DNA from: Dehalococcoidia bacterium
Lineage (GTDB): Bacteria; Chloroflexota; Dehalococcoidia; UBA2979
Direction: 5' to 3'
NCBI GenBank assembly: GCA_004297315.1
Contig: SCTU01000038.1
Span: 1-20,153 of the forward strand
Length of the DNA: 20,153 nucleotides
Below the pieces are notes generated by a model, which saw nothing but the letters and a program-made list of their open reading frames with translations, was not told where the DNA came from and did no database searches. The stretch's first letter is position 1. Every line of letters begins with the position of its first letter. Shown piece after piece: positions 7,723 through 14,134 of the stretch. A program made the translations under genes and the position numbers.

Positions 7723-7889
7723 CGAGTTCAGACCAATGCTGGTCCGCGGGGCGGTGGCTGCGCGCACTTCGCGAATGGACGACCTCCTCAATCAGCACCC
7801 GAACGCCAGCCCCCTCCCCTACAGGAGCCAGATTCGCTACGATCCGCCTGCGCACCCGCTCTCCCCTGCGGGGTAGATGGAGGGCTCCG

Positions 7890-8906
7890 ATGACGCTGCG
7901 AGTCGGCATCAACGGCTTCGGTCGCACGGGCCGCACGGCATTCCGGGCCTGGTGGGAGCACCACCGGGACGACTTCGAGATCGTGGCGATCAACCGCGGC
8001 CCAGTCGAGATTCGCACCCACCTGCTCCGCTACGACTCAGACTACGGGCGCTTCCCGGCGACGGTGGAGGACGGCAAGGACTGCTTCACCGTGGGTGGCA
8101 AGCACGAGGTGCGCGTCTTCAACGAGGACGACCCGGCGAACATCCCTTGGGGCCGGGCGAACGTCGACCTCGTCATCGACTGCACGGGCAAGTTCCGGGA
8201 CGCAAAGCAGGCGAAGGCCCACCTTCGCGACTCGGTCAAGAAGGTCGTGATCTCCGCGCCCGCGAAGAATGACGACTGGACCGTGATTATGGGCGCGAAC
8301 CAGTCCGAGTACGACCCGAAGGCCCACAACGTGATCTCGGCTGGGTCCTGCACCACCAACTGCGTCGTGCTCGCCGTGAAGGTGTTGAACGACGCCTTCG
8401 GCGTCGAACGCGGGATGATGACCACGGTGCATTCGTACACCGGCGACCAGAACCTCGTGGACAACAGCCACAAGGACCTACGTCGCGCGCGCGCCGCCGG
8501 CCTGAACATCGTGCCCACGTCGTCGGGCGCCTCCGATGCGGTGGGCCGCATCATCCCGTCGCTCGCCGGCAAGTTCGACGGCTTCGCCTACCGCGTGCCG
8601 ACGCCCACCGTCTCCGTCCTCGACCTGGTCACGATGCTGCGGGACACGCCCTCGGCCGGCGCGATCAACGAGGCCTACCTGGCGGCGGCCGAGGGCGAGT
8701 TGAAGGGGTTCATGTACTACGAGACCGACGAACTCGTGTCGATGGACTTCAAGGGCCACCCCGGATCCGCCATCCACGACGCCCCCACGACGCTGGTCCT
8801 GCCGGGTGGCATGACGAAGACGATGGCCTGGTACGACAACGAGTGGGGCTACTCCTGCCGCTTGACCGACGTGGTCGCCATGATGGCGGAGCGCGGCGTG
8901 GCGTAA
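7890..8906 (+). CDS. gap: Glyceraldehyde-3-phosphate dehydrogenase, NADP-type cofactor residues
   Basis: 338 residues from ATG 7890, with GGAGGG five to six bases upstream. The Rossmann start RVGINGFGRTGR is typical apart from Thr in place of the usual Ile. Catalytic Cys154 (SAGSCTTNC) and His181 (TVHSYTGDQ) are present, as are RVPTPTVSVLDL and the C-terminal WYDNEWGYS. The enzyme oxidises glyceraldehyde-3-phosphate or runs in reverse in sugar synthesis. At the coenzyme site the Asp that selects NAD (VAIND in NAD enzymes) is Arg36 (VAINRG), and the Leu-Pro pair before HKDLRR is Asn192-Ser193. Both changes resemble NADP-accepting GAPDHs (chloroplast GapA/B, Bacillus GapB). A 167-base gap separates it from the preceding gene; no pgk or tpi is nearby. 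Confidence 0.93.
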   Translation: MTLRVGINGFGRTGRTAFRAWWEHHRDDFEIVAINRGPVEIRTHLLRYDSDYGRFPATVEDGKDCFTVGGKHEVRVFNEDDPANIPWGRANVDLVIDCTGKFRDAKQAKAHLRDSVKKVVISAPAKNDDWTVIMGANQSEYDPKAHNVISAGSCTTNCVVLAVKVLNDAFGVERGMMTTVHSYTGDQNLVDNSHKDLRRARAAGLNIVPTSSGASDAVGRIIPSLAGKFDGFAYRVPTPTVSVLDLVTMLRDTPSAGAINEAYLAAAEGELKGFMYYETDELVSMDFKGHPGSAIHDAPTTLVLPGGMTKTMAWYDNEWGYSCRLTDVVAMMAERGVA

Positions 8907-8956
8907 ACCCGACGTTGGGCCGTCCGCGGCGCTAGGCCCGCACAACAGATTTGTGT

Positions 8957-9039
8957 TATGTTGCATATGCCGGCGCAGGCGGGGCGCCGGCCCTAGCTTG
9001 GTGCGGAGGCGGCTGCGGCTCGAACCCGCCTCCGCGCCA
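8957..9039 (+). promoter_or_regulatory. AT-rich patch followed by two strong hairpins, leader of the DUF1801-type gene
   Basis: An AT-rich island (8942-8968) includes the -10-like TATGTT (8957-8962); no good -35 box was found. It is followed by GCCGGCGC/GCGCCGGC (8969-8976 with 8984-8991), then by a 14-bp stem (8999-9012 with 9026-9039) containing one T-G wobble and a 13-base loop. The hairpins lie between gap and the ATG at 9081. They could terminate gap, shape the downstream leader or form a small RNA. Confidence 0.35.
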
Positions 9040-9080
9040 CCCGCCCAGCCCTCCGAGGCGGAACCCCAGAGGGCAGCTCG

Positions 9081-9685
9081 ATGCCGAATCTCAGTCCGGT
9101 GGACGAGAAGTTCGAGCAGGTGCTCGCGGACCGCGCCGCCTCGGTGGCCGACCTCGCGCGCCGCCTCCGCGCACTCGTCCGCGAGACGCTGCCCGACGCC
9201 CTGGAGGTGCCAAACCACGGCCAGAAGGGCATCGGGTTCGGCTCGAACCAGTACGGCCACGATGGCTGGGGGTCGGCGTCATCGGTGTCGCCAAGAACTG
9301 GGTGACACTCGGCTTCATGCGCGGCGCGCACCTGCCCGACCCGCACGGGATCGTGGAAGGCACCGGGCGAAACGTCCGCCACGTGAAGATTCGCACGTTG
9401 CAGGAGTTCGAGGAACGCCGGGACGCGCTCGCCGCGCTGCTCCGTGCGGCCACCGGGACGGCGGCGCCATCGAAGGCGCCGAGCGCCAAGGCGGCTGCGA
9501 AGAAGCCGGCCGTCAAGAAACTAGCCAGCGAGAAGCCGGTGGCGAAGAAGCCTGCCGGCACGAAGACCGTCAGCAAGAAGCCGGCCCGGGCAACAACCGC
9601 CGCCACGAAGCCCGCCGCCGAGAGACCGGCGACCAAGAAGACCGCCGTCAAGAAGCCGGCCACGAGGCCACTAGCCGCCCGCTAG
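9081..9685 (+). pseudogene. DUF1801-type protein with lysine/alanine/proline-rich tail, split by a one-base frameshift
   Basis: From ATG 9081 the first frame encodes MPNLSPVDEKFEQVLADRAA and continues to YGHDGWG, then runs into a stop at 9303-9305. The adjacent frame continues the same family from VGVIGVAKNWVTLGFMRGAH through DPHGIVEGTGRNVRHVKIRT to a stop at 9685. The layout matches DUF1801 (YdhG-like) proteins of unknown function. The break falls in a run of five G at 9268-9272; six G would join the halves as W-G-V-G-V-I and give about 201 residues. The last 65 residues carry repeated AKKPA/VKKPA units like a histone H1 tail, suggesting nucleic-acid binding. It is either a true frameshift, a sequencing error in the homopolymer, or, less likely, recoding. 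Confidence 0.75.
9481..9672 (+). repeat. Degenerate tandem repeat encoding AKKPA-like units
   Basis: Imperfect repeats built around GCGAAGAAGCCGGC and GTCAAGAAGCCGGCC recur through the 3' end of the DUF1801-type gene, giving a Lys/Ala/Pro-rich disordered tail. Confidence 0.7.
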
Positions 9686-9707
9686 GCCCCCGGGGCGGCT
9701 AGTGGCC
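9666..9707. terminator. Perfect 15-bp inverted repeat spanning the stop codon of the DUF1801-type gene
   Basis: GGCCACTAGCCGCCC (9666-9680) and GGGCGGCTAGTGGCC (9693-9707) are exact reverse complements around a 12-base loop that contains the stop codon (9683-9685). It has no T tract. Its position 40 bases before the ffh start fits an intrinsic terminator or an attenuating structure. Confidence 0.6.
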
Positions 9708-9746
9708 CCGGGCGCACCTCCGCCCGCCTCCTCGTACACTCGACAC

Positions 9747-11084
9747 ATGCTCGACGCACTCACCGAACGGCTCTCCGGCACCTTCCGGCGGCTCGGTTCC
9801 TCCGGGCGCATCGGCGAGAAAGAACTCGACGAGGCGCTCCGCGAGGTCCGGATCGCGCTCCTCGAGGCTGACGTCAACTTCAAAGTGGTACGCGACTTCA
9901 TCGCACGCGTGCGCGAACGCGCGCTCGGGCAGGAGGTACTGCAGTCGATCACGCCCGGCCAGCAGGTGATCGGCATCGTCCAGCAGGTGCTCGTCGAGAC
10001 GCTCGGCAAGGAGCACGCTCCGCTCGAGCGGGCCAGGGGCGGCCCGACCAAGATCATGGTTGTCGGCTCGAAGGGCTCCGGTAAGACGACGCTGGCAGGA
10101 CGCCTCGCCCTCAAATTCAAGTCCGAGGGGCTCCGCCCGCTCCTCGTCTCCACCGACTTCGAGCGCGTTGCCGCGTCCGAGCAGTTGCAGGTGCTCGCTG
10201 AGTCGATTGACGTCCCGGTCTACGTCGAGGAGCGCGAGGCGCCCGCGGCGGAGGTGGCGAAGCGCGCGCTGGCCCACGCCGCGAAGATCAACGCGAACGC
10301 GATCATCGTCGATACCGTCGGCGCGGTGGCGCTGGACGACGAGCTAGCGGACGCGCTGGCGGCGCTTGCGGACGAGGTGGACCCCACCGAACTCCTGATC
10401 GTGGTCGACGCGATGACCGGCCAAGAGGCTGTGACGCTCGCGAAGGAGTTCCACGACGTCCTGGAAGGCTCGGGCATCGTCGTCACGAAGGTGGACTCCG
10501 ACACGCGCGGCGGTGCGGTGCTCTCCGTGCGCGAAGTCACCGGCCTCCCGGTGAAGTTCATCACCACGGGTGAGCGCCTCGAGGCGCTCGAGGAGTTCCA
10601 CCCCGACCGCTTCGCCTCCCGCGTCCTCGGCATGGGCGACGTCGTCACCCTGGTCGAGCGGGCGAAGCAGGCAATCGGCGAACGGGACGCGAAAGATGTC
10701 GCCCGCCGGATGCGGACCGGCCAGTTCGACCTGGAAGACTTCCTGGGCCAGATGGAGCAGTTGAAGAAGATGGGGCCGCTGTCCGGCATCCTCGACATGC
10801 TGCCTGGGGCGGGTGCGATGAAGGCCCAACTCGGCGCCATCGACATGAACGAGAAGTTCATCAGTCAGTCCGAGGCGATCATCCGCTCGATGACGATCGA
10901 GGAGCGCCGCCACCCGGACGTGATCAACGGCTCGCGGCGCCGCCGCATCGCCCGGGGGTCCGGTACCCACCCGTCCGACGTGAACCGGCTCTTGAACCAG
11001 TTCGGCGAGGCCCGCAAACTGATGAAGGCGATGGCCGGGGGCGGCAAGAACGCAGGCGGCATCCGCCGGATGCTGGGGCTCTAA
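9747..11084 (+). CDS. ffh: Signal recognition particle protein Ffh with altered GTPase motifs
   Basis: 445 residues from ATG 9747 (MLDALTERL, the usual Ffh start). Ffh binds the SRP RNA and signal sequences and docks with FtsY at the membrane. The N domain (1-90) is typical (DEALREVRIALLEADVNFKV). The G domain is divergent: the P-loop is GSKGSGKTT (107-115) where GxQGSGKTT is usual, the DxxRPAA box is DFERVAA (137-143), and the G3 box DTAGR is DTVGA (189-193). TKVD (247-250) and TGERLEALEEFHPDR are kept. The M domain is normal, with SRRRRIARGSG (397-406) for RNA binding and a methionine/glycine-rich C-terminus. It is followed by rpsP, khpA and rimM, the classical ffh neighbourhood, so it is likely the genome's main Ffh. 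Confidence 0.93.
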   Translation: MLDALTERLSGTFRRLGSSGRIGEKELDEALREVRIALLEADVNFKVVRDFIARVRERALGQEVLQSITPGQQVIGIVQQVLVETLGKEHAPLERARGGPTKIMVVGSKGSGKTTLAGRLALKFKSEGLRPLLVSTDFERVAASEQLQVLAESIDVPVYVEEREAPAAEVAKRALAHAAKINANAIIVDTVGAVALDDELADALAALADEVDPTELLIVVDAMTGQEAVTLAKEFHDVLEGSGIVVTKVDSDTRGGAVLSVREVTGLPVKFITTGERLEALEEFHPDRFASRVLGMGDVVTLVERAKQAIGERDAKDVARRMRTGQFDLEDFLGQMEQLKKMGPLSGILDMLPGAGAMKAQLGAIDMNEKFISQSEAIIRSMTIEERRHPDVINGSRRRRIARGSGTHPSDVNRLLNQFGEARKLMKAMAGGGKNAGGIRRMLGL

Positions 11085-11181
11085 TCCCTCGATTCGAATC
11101 TGGGGTGGGCTGAATCTGCGATTGCCGCTAGACTCGACTGCCAGACCGTCTGACACTGATTTGCCAGCTATCGGCGACACC

Positions 11182-11198
11182 GCGTCTCACGAAGACGC
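11182..11198 (+). promoter_or_regulatory. Small hairpin in the rpsP leader
   Basis: GCGTCT (11182-11187) pairs with AGACGC (11193-11198) over a five-base loop, just upstream of the AGGA site of rpsP. It could influence translation; no ribosomal-protein operator was recognised. Confidence 0.25.
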
Positions 11199-11222
11199 AG
11201 CGCCCCCTGAAGGAATGTGCCC

Positions 11223-11645
11223 GTGCTCCGTATCCGCCTCCGCCGCACTGGTCAGAAGCACCAGCCCTCGTACCGCATCGTCGTCGCCCACAAGGAGACG
11301 AAGCGTGACGGCGGGTTCATCGAGATCCTCGGGCACTACAACCCCCGCACGGAGCCTCGCACGCTGGAGGTCAACCAGGAGCGTGCCACGTACTGGCTCT
11401 CCGTCGGCGCCCAGCCCTCGGAAACCGTCGCGCGTCTCCTCTTCAGCATCGGCGTGATCACGACCGAGCCGAAGAAGCGCGCCACGCAGCCGACGAAGGC
11501 CGAGCGCGAAGCCGCTGAGGCGGCGAAGAAGGCGCACCTCGAGGCCGTGAAGGCGAAGAAGGACGCGGACGCCGCTGCCGCCAAGGCCGCCGAAGAGGCT
11601 GCGAAGGCTGCCGCCGCGGAGGCCGCCGCCGCCGGCTCGAACTAG
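11223..11645 (+). CDS. rpsP: 30S ribosomal protein S16 with long Ala/Lys/Glu-rich C-terminal extension
   Basis: 140 residues from GTG 11223, eight bases after AGGA; an in-frame GTG at 11217 is too close to that site and would add Met-Pro. The core (1-85) reads LRIRLRRTGQKHQPSYRIVV and RDGGFIEILGHYNPRT, then a conserved stretch ending SIGVI, as in bS16, which helps assemble the 30S body. The remaining 55 residues, from TEPKKRATQP onward, are almost entirely Ala, Lys and Glu and predicted to be a long helix. bS16 is usually 80-90 residues, so the tail is an extension, a feature also seen in some actinobacterial S16 proteins. khpA starts three bases after the stop. Confidence 0.95.
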   Translation: MLRIRLRRTGQKHQPSYRIVVAHKETKRDGGFIEILGHYNPRTEPRTLEVNQERATYWLSVGAQPSETVARLLFSIGVITTEPKKRATQPTKAEREAAEAAKKAHLEAVKAKKDADAAAAKAAEEAAKAAAAEAAAAGSN

Positions 11646-11648
11646 CCG

Positions 11649-11876
11649 ATGCGCGCACTCATCGAATACCTCGCCCGCGCGCTTGCCGAGCACCCCGACG
11701 ACGTGGTCGTCGAGGAGGAGCACGACGGCGACCGCGTCCTGCTCTATCTCTACGTGAACGACGAAGACAAAGGCCGTGTGATCGGCCGCGACGGACGCTG
11801 CGCGAACGCGATGCGCTCGCTGCTCCACGTCGCCGCGGTCCGCGCCGGCGTCCGCGCCACGCTCAACATCGAGTAG
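11649..11876 (+). CDS. khpA: KH-domain RNA-binding protein KhpA
   Basis: A 75-residue single-KH protein. The GxxG loop is GRDG, within KGRVIGRDGRCANAMRSLLH, which is the family signature; the N-terminus MRALIEYLARALAEHPDDV is typical. KhpA proteins bind RNA, usually with KhpB, and affect cell division and ribosome-related processes in Gram-positives. The gene lies between rpsP and rimM with gaps of three and eight bases, so the three are almost certainly co-transcribed and may be translationally coupled. Confidence 0.93.
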   Translation: MRALIEYLARALAEHPDDVVVEEEHDGDRVLLYLYVNDEDKGRVIGRDGRCANAMRSLLHVAAVRAGVRATLNIE

Positions 11877-11884
11877 CGCGCCTC

Positions 11885-12520
11885 GTGCCCGGCCCCCGCC
11901 CCAACCCTGCCCGCCGTCCCCGACGGCCGGGCGTGCGCCCGCGCGTACCCACCGCCCGGATCCCTCGCGCGCCAATCGACGACTCGCCCGTGCCGCCGCC
12001 GGACGAGCGCGTGGCGATCGGGCGAATCAACGCACCCTGGGGCCTGAAGGGCCACGTGAAGGTGACCCCACTCACGACGAACCCGGAGCGGTTCACCGTG
12101 GGCGCGTTGGTGATCCTCAAGGGCGCACGCACGCGCATCGCCGACATCGAGACGCCGCTCGGCTTCCCGTGTGTGCTGTTCGAGGGCCATGAGGGGCGCG
12201 ATGCCGCAGAGGCGTTGCGCGGGCTGCTCATCGAGATCCCGGAGAGCGACCTGCCCCCGTTACCGGAGGGCGAGTACTACACGCACGACCTCATCGGCAT
12301 GTCCGTCGTCACGACGGCGGGCGAGCCGGTCGGGGTGCTGGAGCAGGTGCTCACCACGGGCGCGAATGACGTCTACCTCGTGCGTCTGCCCGACCGGAAG
12401 GACGTCCTCATCCCGGCGCTCGGACACATCGTGATCGAGGTCGACGTGCCGGGAAAGCGGATGGTGATCGAGCCGGTGAAGGGACTGCTGAGCGGGTCGC
12501 CCGAGGACCGCGAGCAGTAG
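11885..12520 (+). CDS. rimM: Ribosome maturation factor RimM
   Basis: 211 residues from GTG 11885. RimM binds S19 and assists 16S 3'-domain assembly. The first conserved block is VAIGRINAPWGLKGHVKVTP (43-62); the linker and PRC-barrel half follow with EGEYYTHDLIGMSV and ANDVYLVR, and IPALGHIVIEVD near the end. The first 42 residues are rich in Pro and Arg and are not part of the family, so the true start could be GTG 11990 or GTG 12011; 11885 is kept because it follows khpA closely. In most bacteria trmD and rplS follow rimM; here two tRNA genes do. Confidence 0.9.
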   Translation: MPGPRPNPARRPRRPGVRPRVPTARIPRAPIDDSPVPPPDERVAIGRINAPWGLKGHVKVTPLTTNPERFTVGALVILKGARTRIADIETPLGFPCVLFEGHEGRDAAEALRGLLIEIPESDLPPLPEGEYYTHDLIGMSVVTTAGEPVGVLEQVLTTGANDVYLVRLPDRKDVLIPALGHIVIEVDVPGKRMVIEPVKGLLSGSPEDREQ

Positions 12521-12538
12521 CGCGCCCGCCCGCTCGCG

Positions 12539-12566
12539 TTGCCCGTCCCTCGGCGCCCCCTATACT
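12539..12566 (+). promoter_or_regulatory. Candidate sigma70-type promoter for tRNA-Ala/tRNA-Arg
   Basis: TTGCCC (12539-12544) and TATACT (12561-12566) are 16 bases apart, and tRNA-Ala starts 35 bases past the -10 box. TATACT matches the consensus at five of six positions. This is the best promoter-like sequence in the window. Confidence 0.6.
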
Positions 12567-12601
12567 CAGACGTGCTGCCTCGCACGGAGGCGAGCCCTCG
12601 T

Positions 12602-12677
<76 letters not shown>

Positions 12678-12705
12678 TTCGCCCGTCGAGCATCGCCGCT
12701 CGCGC

Positions 12706-12780
12706 GCCCTCGTAGCTCAGTGGATAGAGCATTGGTTTCCTAAACCATGCGCGCAGGTTCGATTCCTGCCGGGGGCACCA
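12706..12780 (+). tRNA. tRNA-Arg (anticodon CCT)
   Basis: The acceptor GCCCTCG pairs with CGGGGGC (one wobble). The D-arm is GCTC/GAGC. The anticodon arm TTGGT/ACCAT encloses TTCCTAA (anticodon CCT, codon AGG), with a T-T mismatch at pair 27-43. The T-arm is GCAGG/CCTGC and CCA is encoded. Confidence 0.92.
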
Positions 12781-12936
12781 GACGCCCGTCACCAGCGTCT
12801 CGCGAACCTCCACCCCCGCCGCCTTGCTCTGACGATCGCGTGTGAGGCGGGCGCGTGGGCCCCGCGACGCATCTTCCGGCGTGGTATGAATGCGGCCAAA
12901 TCGTCCCGCCACATCCCGAGCCGGATCAGACGCGCC

Positions 12937-14130
12937 ATGACCAACGTCCCCCGCCCCCTCGCCGGACATCGTGTCCTCGAAGTCGGTGGCTCCCTGCCGG
13001 TCGCGGCAGCGGCCAAACTGTTTTCCGACTACGGGGCAGACGTGATCAAGATGGAGCCGATCGGCGGCGCATCCATGCGCCGTCTTCCGCCGTTCCCGGG
13101 AGACGTGCCGCATCTGGAGAGGGGTGCCTGGCACGTCGCTCTCGATACCGGAAAGCGCTCGGTCGTGGTCGACATCGAGTCGGCGTCGGGACGCGACGTA
13201 CTCGACCGACTATTTGCACAGACAGACCTCGTGCTCTTGCACGTCGCGGACGCCGTCGCGCGTGAACTCCGGGAGGGCATCCGCGCGCTGGCGACGCCAC
13301 CAGCAAGCGTCGTGCTCACGGCGCACGGCCTGGACGGCCCGCGTAGCGGCTACGTTGAGAACGACACGTCGCTCTTCGCGTGGACGGGCCGGATGCGCCA
13401 GCACGCGATCGCCGGGGAAGAACCGCTGCGGTACGCCCCGCACGTCGCGGAGATGCAGTGGGCCGCCACCGCCTCGGCGGCAGGCGCCGCCGCGCTCTGG
13501 GCACGAGCCCGCGGCCAGCCGGCGCGCGAGGTCGAGGTGAGTGGCGTTGAGGCGCTCAGCGGCAACGTCGACACCTGGTTTGTCGCCTGGGAGTTCCTTG
13601 GCGTGGAGTCGCCCCGCGTCGCGGGTCAGTCGAGGACGGCCTATCCAGCCGGCTGCTATCGGTGCGCGGACGGTTATGTCGTCTTCGCGGCGGCAGGACA
13701 ACCCTTCTTCACCCGGCTCTGCGAGGGCATCGGGCATCCGGAACTGGCGACCGACCCCCGTTTTGCTGATGCGACGCAGAAGCCGCTCCACTTCGATGAC
13801 TTCTTCGCCGTCCTCGACCCTTGGCTGCGGTCGCGGACCAAGCACGAAATTTTCACCGCACTGCAGCAGTTCGGGGTGATGGTCTCTCCCGTCCTTGATG
13901 CGTCTGAGGTTGCCGGTGACGCACAAGCCGTCGTGCGCCAGTCGTTCGTCGAGCGTGAGATCCCGGGCCGTGGAGCGACGCTCATCGCCGGCCCACCCTT
14001 CCGTATGGCAGGCGGCTGGGAGGCTGGTCCCCCGCCTCGCCTTGGGGAACACACGGACGACATCCTCCGCGACCTTGGCTACTCCACGACCGAACGGCTC
14101 GCGCTATTCCGCGCGGGCGTGACGGGATAG
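12937..14130 (+). CDS. Family III CoA-transferase (CaiB/BaiF type), Asp-containing member of a tandem pair
   Basis: 397 residues from ATG 12937 (MTNVPRPLAGHRVLEVGGSL); an upstream ATG at 12886 would add an unconserved basic leader, and neither has a strong ribosome-binding site. The family moves CoA from a donor acyl-CoA to a carboxylic acid through an aspartyl-CoA thioester. The N-terminal Rossmann part shows YGADVIKMEP (32-41). Aligning GPRSGYVEND with GPESDRPGYD of formyl-CoA transferase places Asp143 at the catalytic Asp169 position. The C-terminal part has GEHTDDILRDLGYS. The next CoA-transferase starts four bases after the stop, so the two may form one heteromer, as in BbsEF or SmtAB. 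The substrate is unknown. Confidence 0.87.
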   Translation: MTNVPRPLAGHRVLEVGGSLPVAAAAKLFSDYGADVIKMEPIGGASMRRLPPFPGDVPHLERGAWHVALDTGKRSVVVDIESASGRDVLDRLFAQTDLVLLHVADAVARELREGIRALATPPASVVLTAHGLDGPRSGYVENDTSLFAWTGRMRQHAIAGEEPLRYAPHVAEMQWAATASAAGAAALWARARGQPAREVEVSGVEALSGNVDTWFVAWEFLGVESPRVAGQSRTAYPAGCYRCADGYVVFAAAGQPFFTRLCEGIGHPELATDPRFADATQKPLHFDDFFAVLDPWLRSRTKHEIFTALQQFGVMVSPVLDASEVAGDAQAVVRQSFVEREIPGRGATLIAGPPFRMAGGWEAGPPPRLGEHTDDILRDLGYSTTERLALFRAGVTG

Positions 14131-14134
14131 CCGG

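Noticed and set aside
6787..7791. Long antisense open frame (334 codons) opposite the gene after eno
   Set aside because: Low-complexity Arg/Ala/Gln/Val composition typical of shadow frames; the plus-strand frame has a close operon position and better start. Since that plus gene is itself unrecognised, the choice is slightly less certain here.
9003..9035. Possible tRNA or tmRNA 3' end in the gap before the DUF1801-type gene (CTCGAACC and GCCACC look tRNA-like)
   Set aside because: No T-arm of five pairs, no anticodon arm and no D-arm could be drawn; the bases are better explained by a simple long hairpin.
9481..9672. Repeats considered as a CRISPR or minisatellite
   Set aside because: Units are short, imperfect, have no spacers, and stay in frame as a Lys-rich protein tail.
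9702..9746. Extension of Ffh upstream to an earlier in-frame start
   Set aside because: The added residues (MAPGAPPPASSYTRH) are unlike Ffh and overlap the inverted repeat; MLDALTERL is the family start.
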